Positions 59,777 to 64,000 of a stretch of 64,000 nt of DNA are shown here, one piece after another. The DNA is taken from assembly GCA_964533965.1 (NCBI GenBank), contig CAZHNN010000003.1:62001-126000 (forward strand), given 5' to 3'. The position numbers and the translations under genes are program-made. The DNA is from RGIG3178 sp964533965 (GTDB lineage: Bacteria; Bacillota; Clostridia; Christensenellales; QAND01). Numbering within the stretch: position 1 is the first letter of the stretch; every line of letters starts with the position of its first letter. The notes under the pieces are model-generated. The model did not search any database. It was not told the origin of the DNA and worked only from the letters and a program-made list of their open reading frames with translations.

Positions 59777-60298
59777 CTACCGGGCCAGTTCCTGCAGGCG
59801 CCTCTCCAATCCCTTTGCAACGACTAAGAGCAGCGCCGATTCGATAGCAAACTTGATAGCCGCTTGCATCAGCCGCTGCGGAAGGATCACCAGAATGCCG
59901 TAGTGGTACAAAATCGAAAGCCAAAGCGTGTTCAGCGCGTCGATTGCAAACACTGCAACAAAACAGCAAACGACGACGCGCCAAACTGTCAGTTCTTTTT
60001 TATACAGGAACAATCCGAAGATCAACCCCAGCAACAGAGCGCTCAGCGTGAATCCGGGGAAAAACGGCCCGTTTGGGCTCAACAAATAGCCTATGACGTC
60101 TGCTAACGCCGCTGCTATCCCCCCGGGGATGGGGCCGTAGAGCATCGAAAACACCGCTACCGGCAAAAACCCGAAGCCGATCCGCAAGAACTGCGTGTTG
60201 ATCGAAAAATACCGTGTCAGCACGATGTTCAGAGCAATGCACATCGCGGCTACCGCCAACGTGCGCACATCGGTAAAAATGTTTCTTTTGTTTTCCAA
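59777..60298 (-). CDS. folT: Folate ECF transporter S component
   Basis: A 173-residue membrane protein with six helices, the substrate-binding subunit of an energy-coupling-factor transporter. Its NIVLTRYFSINTQFLRIGFGFLPVAVFSMLYGPIPGGIAAALADVIGYLL region is typical of FolT. The most likely start is TTG at 60298, since AGGAGG lies nine bases upstream. The longer frame begins with an ATG whose next codons are that very AGGAGG and lacks its own ribosome site. The shared EcfA/EcfT modules are not in this window. A THF riboswitch controls it. Confidence 0.9.
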   Translation of the reverse strand: MENKRNIFTDVRTLAVAAMCIALNIVLTRYFSINTQFLRIGFGFLPVAVFSMLYGPIPGGIAAALADVIGYLLSPNGPFFPGFTLSALLLGLIFGLFLYKKELTVWRVVVCCFVAVFAIDALNTLWLSILYHYGILVILPQRLMQAAIKFAIESALLLVVAKGLERRLQELAR

Positions 60299-60301
60299 AT
60301 A

Positions 60302-60345
60302 AAAATACCTCCTCATTGTAAAGAGCTACATGCAGAGGTATACCT
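60302..60345 (-). promoter_or_regulatory. Ribosome site and possible sequestering stem of folT
   Basis: The folT ribosome site lies at about 60306-60313 (leftward AGGAGGTA). The segment at 60335-60340, leftward TACCTC, is complementary to it, so the riboswitch could act on translation. Confidence 0.5.
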
Positions 60346-60349
60346 ACCC

Positions 60350-60462
60350 CATGCAGCAGCGGGATGCGGCATTCGTACCGCAAGGGCAAAAGCCCTTTTC
60401 GTTCGGCTGGCAACTCCCCGTCCAACCGACACTTGACGCACGAACACCTACTCTGCTCCCAT
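60350..60462 (-). ncRNA. Tetrahydrofolate (THF) riboswitch
   Basis: Read leftward it carries the known landmarks of the folT-type THF aptamer: GGAGCAGAGTAGG at the 5' side, TTCGTGCGTCAAGTG, a GGGAGTTGCC-like loop, CGAACGA, GCGG, and GCCGCATCCCGCTGC at the 3' side. It lies directly upstream of folT. Bound reduced folate would lower uptake of folate. Confidence 0.88.
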
Positions 60463-60488
60463 AGAGACAACTATGAAATTGTGCAATC

Positions 60489-60517
60489 ATTATATAGCCA
60501 AAGCCTCTGTCGCGCAA
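60489..60517 (-). promoter_or_regulatory. Sigma-A promoter of the folT operon
   Basis: Leftward TTGCGC, 17-base spacer and a perfect TATAAT, placing the start site about 25 bases before the riboswitch. Confidence 0.75.
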
Positions 60518-60654
60518 TGCCTTGGAATATATAGGCTTACTACTCCGTATTTTGAGGTCCAAGGCCAGACTTTTCCCCTTAATTCCACAAAAGGGGGATG
60601 GTTGGAACATTCCCTGCGACGCAGCGCCCTGGCACCTGCCCGCTCTACGATTAC

Positions 60655-61827
60655 CTACGCCTGCCCACTCTCCTCCGCGTTATAAACGACCTCTGCGTCG
60701 ATGATGGTATACAGGCAATTGGTAAACGTAGATAACGGATTCCCGTCGAAGATGGCGATATCCGCATCCTTTCCCACCTCGAGACTCCCAAGCCTGGCAT
60801 CAACCCTGCATATCTTCGCGGCATTGATCGTGATCGCCTTCAGCCCCTCTTCCATCGGAAGCCCGTCGCGCACCGCAAGCCCCGCACACAGCGGCAGGCA
60901 TTGTATCAAAGACGCCGGGTAATCGGTTGTAACTGCCACCAGCACGCCCTCTTTGTGCAAAATTCCCGATGTCTTGAAATCCGCGTACTGTATTTCCGTC
61001 TTGTTCCTCGTCGCAAGGCTCGGGCCAACGATTGCCGGGAATCCCGATTCCTTCACCTTCTCCCAGATCAAGTGCCCCTCAGTGCAGTGATCCAGCGTCA
61101 TCTCCACATCAAAAGCTTTGGCAATGCGTATTGCGGACTGTATATCGTCGGCGCGGTGCACGTGCGCTTTTAGCGGGATCTTCTTTTCAAACACCGGTTC
61201 CCAGCATTCATAGCGGTAATCAGCTTCAAAAGGTTCGCCCTTCTCTGCTGCTTCCTTTTTTCGTGCAAGATACTGTTGTGCGGCAAACAGCTCCTGGCGC
61301 AGCAGATATCCTATCCCCATTCGTGTCGACGGCGTCCTGCCCGGCCCGTACTGGCCTTTGGGGTTTTCTCCAAACGCGACCTTCATCGCGGCGGGTTCCA
61401 GCACCACCATATCGTCCACACACCGACCGCGCGCCTTCAGAAATACGAATTGCCCGCCCACCACGTTCGCGCTGCCCGGTCCTATCATCAACCCCGTAAT
61501 GCCGCCCCGGATGGCACTGTGAAAAGCGGCATCCATCGGGTTGATCGCATCGATGGCCTTAACGTACGGCGTCACCGGATCGGTCGCCTCGTTGCTGTCA
61601 TCTCCCACGACCCCCTTGCGGTCTTCAGAGATGCCCACATGGCAATGCGCCTCGATAAGCCCCGGCATCACCCATTTGCCCTTCGCGTCGATGACAACAT
61701 CATCGCCGTTCCGGGTCGGGTCGATGTACTCCTCCACCGCGGTTATCCTGTTTCTCTGTGCAAGCACGCATCCGTTGTCGATGATCCTACCCGCCATCGT
61801 GAAGATCGTACCGTTTTGAATCAGCAT
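60655..61827 (-). CDS. Amidohydrolase (imidazolonepropionase/dihydroorotase-like)
   Basis: A 390-residue metal-dependent hydrolase. It has IDAKGKWVMPGLIEAHCHVG with the HxH metal pair (near 60), GGITGLMIGPGSANVVGG, PLKAHVHRADD with a third His (near 218), MTLDHCTEGH and VAVTTDYPA with the conserved Asp (near 300), then GSLEVGKDADIAIFDGNPL. This Bacillota group cleaves cyclic amides or peptide-like substrates of unknown identity. GGCGGTGATAGA favours the ATG at 61827; another in-frame ATG lies 15 bases upstream. Confidence 0.9.
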   Translation of the reverse strand: MLIQNGTIFTMAGRIIDNGCVLAQRNRITAVEEYIDPTRNGDDVVIDAKGKWVMPGLIEAHCHVGISEDRKGVVGDDSNEATDPVTPYVKAIDAINPMDAAFHSAIRGGITGLMIGPGSANVVGGQFVFLKARGRCVDDMVVLEPAAMKVAFGENPKGQYGPGRTPSTRMGIGYLLRQELFAAQQYLARKKEAAEKGEPFEADYRYECWEPVFEKKIPLKAHVHRADDIQSAIRIAKAFDVEMTLDHCTEGHLIWEKVKESGFPAIVGPSLATRNKTEIQYADFKTSGILHKEGVLVAVTTDYPASLIQCLPLCAGLAVRDGLPMEEGLKAITINAAKICRVDARLGSLEVGKDADIAIFDGNPLSTFTNCLYTIIDAEVVYNAEESGQA

Positions 61828-61980
61828 TCTATCACCGCCCATCCATTACGGTATCCTGTTTTTATCAGGCTAAACCCCTCCAATTTGCCGGATTACATTG
61901 ATAGTTTATTCATTTCTCCAAACGAAGAAAGGGCCGCGAAAAGTGCGTTCCCCAAGAGAGCCGTCCCCATATCTCCTCGC

Positions 61981-62009
61981 TTGATATCTAAATAGGACAA
62001 TGATATCAT
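61981..62009 (+). promoter_or_regulatory. Sigma-A promoter of the next lipoprotein gene
   Basis: TTGATA, 17-base spacer and TATCAT, about 37 bases before the ATG. Confidence 0.7.
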
Positions 62010-62045
62010 AAAACAAAGTAATACGTATTTAAGGGGATATCTGCC

Positions 62046-62690
62046 ATGAAGAAAGTACTTACAACCGTTTCTCTTATTCTGGCAATCTTTATCCTGGCAG
62101 GCTGCAGCCAAGCCGCCGTAGTCGCAACAATTACGCCCACACCTACGGCTGCACCCACGCCTACTCCCAATCCGGCGGATTTTTTTATGTTGCCCGATTG
62201 GGTAGTTTTTGGTATGAGCGCTCAAGAGATTGAAAGTCATTACAGCCAAAGCCCGGACGGCACCGCACTTTCTCTGGGTAGCGTTAAGTACTATTATAAT
62301 TACAAAGGATATGATCAAAATTATATTAATTGTCATGTATTGTATTTTATGAATATTAAATATCATAAATTATATGATGTAAATTTTAATATCGATTTTG
62401 ATCCTAGTTTTAATTGTGATGACACGAGTATTTCCAAAAAACCAATTCTCGAAGAATTCGATTATATTAAAGCTTTGCTGACAACAGCTTACGGTAAGCC
62501 GACCAAGAGCGTCGTGCAATGGTCCGACAAAAAATACAAAAATGACAAATCAATGCTTTCCTATGCGATTGTTACAGGAGATTGTAAGTATATTACACTG
62601 TGGCGATACAAAGGATATTATGTGTATTTATATACTGCTAATGATTTATTATGCGTTAGCTATGCAGATGTAAAGCAATTTGATATATAA
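62046..62690 (+). CDS. Lipoprotein with Thr/Pro linker
   Basis: A 214-residue exported protein. The signal peptide ends in lipobox LAGC (Cys20), followed by an Ala/Thr/Pro linker (TITPTPTAAPTPTPNPA). A soluble domain follows, rich in Tyr, Asn, Asp and Lys (KYYYNYKGYDQNYINCHV), with three or four cysteines. From about 62280 on the gene becomes markedly AT-rich compared with its start, as if an AT-rich domain had been joined to a standard lipoprotein head. AAGGGGATATCTGCC precedes the ATG. Family unknown. Confidence 0.78.
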   Translation: MKKVLTTVSLILAIFILAGCSQAAVVATITPTPTAAPTPTPNPADFFMLPDWVVFGMSAQEIESHYSQSPDGTALSLGSVKYYYNYKGYDQNYINCHVLYFMNIKYHKLYDVNFNIDFDPSFNCDDTSISKKPILEEFDYIKALLTTAYGKPTKSVVQWSDKKYKNDKSMLSYAIVTGDCKYITLWRYKGYYVYLYTANDLLCVSYADVKQFDI

Positions 62691-62989
62691 TATTCAATGT
62701 ATCCATTGGTGATTGATTTAAACCTCAAAGGATTTTGATCCTGAGAGGTTATTAATTTTTACTAGAAAGCGGGACTGTTCCCTCGTCTCACATATGATTC
62801 TTTCTTTATACCTCGCATAGACGTCGTTGCAGAGTCCTCTACTTTCTCTTTACAACTGAAAAGGAGACTCTCAGCTCCCTTGTTTCATTTCACTGGACAG
62901 ATCGGCTTTAGGCGGACAGATCGACTGTAAAAGGTTTGATCGACTTTGGCCGTTTTGACCACCTTGGCCGATTCGATCGTCTGAAGTGC
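62691..62989. other. Gap without gene; terminator and short repeats
   Basis: A terminator (AACCTC/GAGGTT, 62721-62750, then ATTAATTTTT) ends the lipoprotein gene. The unit GGACAGATCG occurs twice near 62895-62925. Otherwise nothing was recognised. Confidence 0.5.
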
Positions 62990-63583
62990 TTAAATCGCCC
63001 GAATCGTCTTGTAAATGTTCGGAATATCCTGATTCATTCTTCTGAACAAATCGTTTTCCGGCCCCTCGTAGGTCACATCTGTAGGCCCGCCGCAGTAATA
63101 GGTGACCCCTTTTATTGTGATCTCCTTAAATCCATCCAAAAACTCCTTGTCGCCTTCTGTTGCCGCTGTTTTCTTTTCGATGATAAACAGGAACCCGTCG
63201 TAAATTTCATCATAAGGCTGCGCCGGTTTGAAATAGACGGACACAGAGCCGCTCTTTTCCTTCACCGTATACCTCCCTTGCCAGGAATTGGGTAGCGTAA
63301 ACTGGATGCCCAGGCTTTTACTCGCATATACGATGCCGTTCGGCGTTTTGATCGGCGTACTCGTAGGTGTACTTGTTGCCGTTGCCGTACTTGTAGGCGT
63401 ATTCGAAGGTGTAGCGGTCGGCTGAACGGATGTGGCAGTAGGCGATGGCTTTTGAGTCAGCGTTGGCGAAGCGGTCGGTGATTGCGCCGGTGTAAGTAGA
63501 AGCTGCCAGGTGCCCTTGGTAGTGCAGCCAGAAAAAACGAAAAACGAGCAGAGTATAAGAAGAGCGGTGATACAGCGTTTCAT
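62990..63583 (-). CDS. Lipoprotein with long Thr/Pro/Ser linker
   Basis: A 197-residue exported protein. It has lipobox FSGC (Cys near 20), a 60-residue Thr/Pro/Ser/Ala linker of spacer type (SPTASPTLTQKPSPTATS and on), then a compact domain (GIVYASKSLGIQFTLPNSWQGRYTV...) of the kind found in small PsbP-like or copper-amine-oxidase-inhibitor-like lipoproteins. GGGGGAATATGCA precedes the ATG at 63583. The linker lets the domain reach out through the wall. Function unknown. Confidence 0.8.
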   Translation of the reverse strand: MKRCITALLILCSFFVFSGCTTKGTWQLLLTPAQSPTASPTLTQKPSPTATSVQPTATPSNTPTSTATATSTPTSTPIKTPNGIVYASKSLGIQFTLPNSWQGRYTVKEKSGSVSVYFKPAQPYDEIYDGFLFIIEKKTAATEGDKEFLDGFKEITIKGVTYYCGGPTDVTYEGPENDLFRRMNQDIPNIYKTIRAI

Positions 63584-63714
63584 TGCATATTCCCCCATAC
63601 AGTGTTGCCTCTATTGTAACACGCGAGTATGTTTTTGGCACAACTGAATCTATATTCCTCGAAATTGTTGTTAAACTATGATGATAAAAAGCTTCCATGG
63701 TTCTCTTGTGGGAA

Positions 63715-64000
63715 CAAAACCTTAAAGCAGAGGCAGGGTTAAAGCCCTCTCTAAAAATGAGGGCTGGGAGTAGCCCTCTTCCAAAAAACGGGATTAGGAA
63801 CAGAGTCTATTCCGAAAATCGAGGCTAGCGGCGAAGTCCCTTTCTAAAACGGGGCCAGGGGCGAAGCCCCCTTTCCTCATCGGGTGGTGGGCGGGTTTAG
63901 ATTTTAACCTCTCTGAAAGACATGGGCTCGCGCTTCGCTGCCGCTTGCTCTCACCCTGTCTGTAAGAACATTGTCCTTACGGACTACGCTTTCAGAACCT
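63715..64000 (+). repeat. Composite dispersed repeat, copy 15, running off the window
   Basis: Degraded hairpins, then GGGGCGAAGCCCCC, TCGGGTGGTGGGCGGG with TTTAGATTTT, CTCTCTGAAAGACATGGGCTCG and CTTTCAGAACCT. The last 95 bases nearly repeat 2700-2812 on the other strand. Confidence 0.88.

Noticed and set aside
1..64000. CRISPR arrays, tRNA and rRNA genes
   Set aside because: No regularly spaced repeats, complete tRNA folds or rRNA signatures were seen. The repeat family is irregularly spaced and differs in length.

Overview
The window looks like a piece of the chromosome of an anaerobic, probably spore-forming Clostridia-type bacterium (Bacillota). The signs are a YIEGIA/capping-subunit pair known from spore formers, an aldehyde:ferredoxin oxidoreductase with its own ferredoxin, the oxygen-sensitive NadA/NadB/NadC route, strong AGGAGG-type ribosome sites, many classical sigma-A promoters and Rho-independent terminators, a tetrahydrofolate riboswitch in front of a FolT transporter, and a LuxR-type regulator with a membrane-transporter body. 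No rRNA, tRNA or CRISPR array was found.

Layout. 1-30 kb is ordinary chromosome: a large structured RNA candidate (157-480, minus), an MFS transporter, a lone Ku protein, two metallopeptidases (M28, M42), a P2-type cation ATPase behind a riboswitch-like leader, the nadA-nadB-nadC operon, a PheT B3/4-domain protein, a LuxR/MFS regulator, small lipoproteins, the ferredoxin/AOR pair, two SHOCT membrane proteins, PAP2 phosphatase, TruA, and a two-component system next to an ABC exporter with which it shares a TGACA-N4-YGTCA operator. 30.4-58.6 kb is a decayed and interrupted prophage. Terminase small subunit, terminase large subunit, portal, collagen-like fibre, two endolysins, a holin-like protein and a large Pro/Gly-rich protein all lie on the minus strand and keep the usual phage order, but unrelated genes are wedged between them (xanthine dehydrogenase-type trio, YIEGIA pair, two methyltransferases, cupin, lipoproteins). 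No capsid or tail-tube genes were seen. The portal frame breaks at a T7 run and two other genes carry single in-frame stops. 58.6-64 kb returns to ordinary chromosome: a CofE-like ligase with FolT under a THF riboswitch, an amidohydrolase and two lipoproteins.

Two features hold the accessory region together. A composite GC-rich repeat, ending in a GGGTGGGTTTAGAT core and carrying a GGGGCGGAGCCCC hairpin, occurs about fifteen times. It borders the terS, terL and portal-to-holin phage blocks on both sides and often sits directly after the stop codons of minus-strand genes. A separate module, a GGACGAAAAATACG block spaced 11-12 bases from a TACAAT box, appears four times, and three copies are followed within about 50 bases by a terminator. 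These two are the most unusual patterns in the window.
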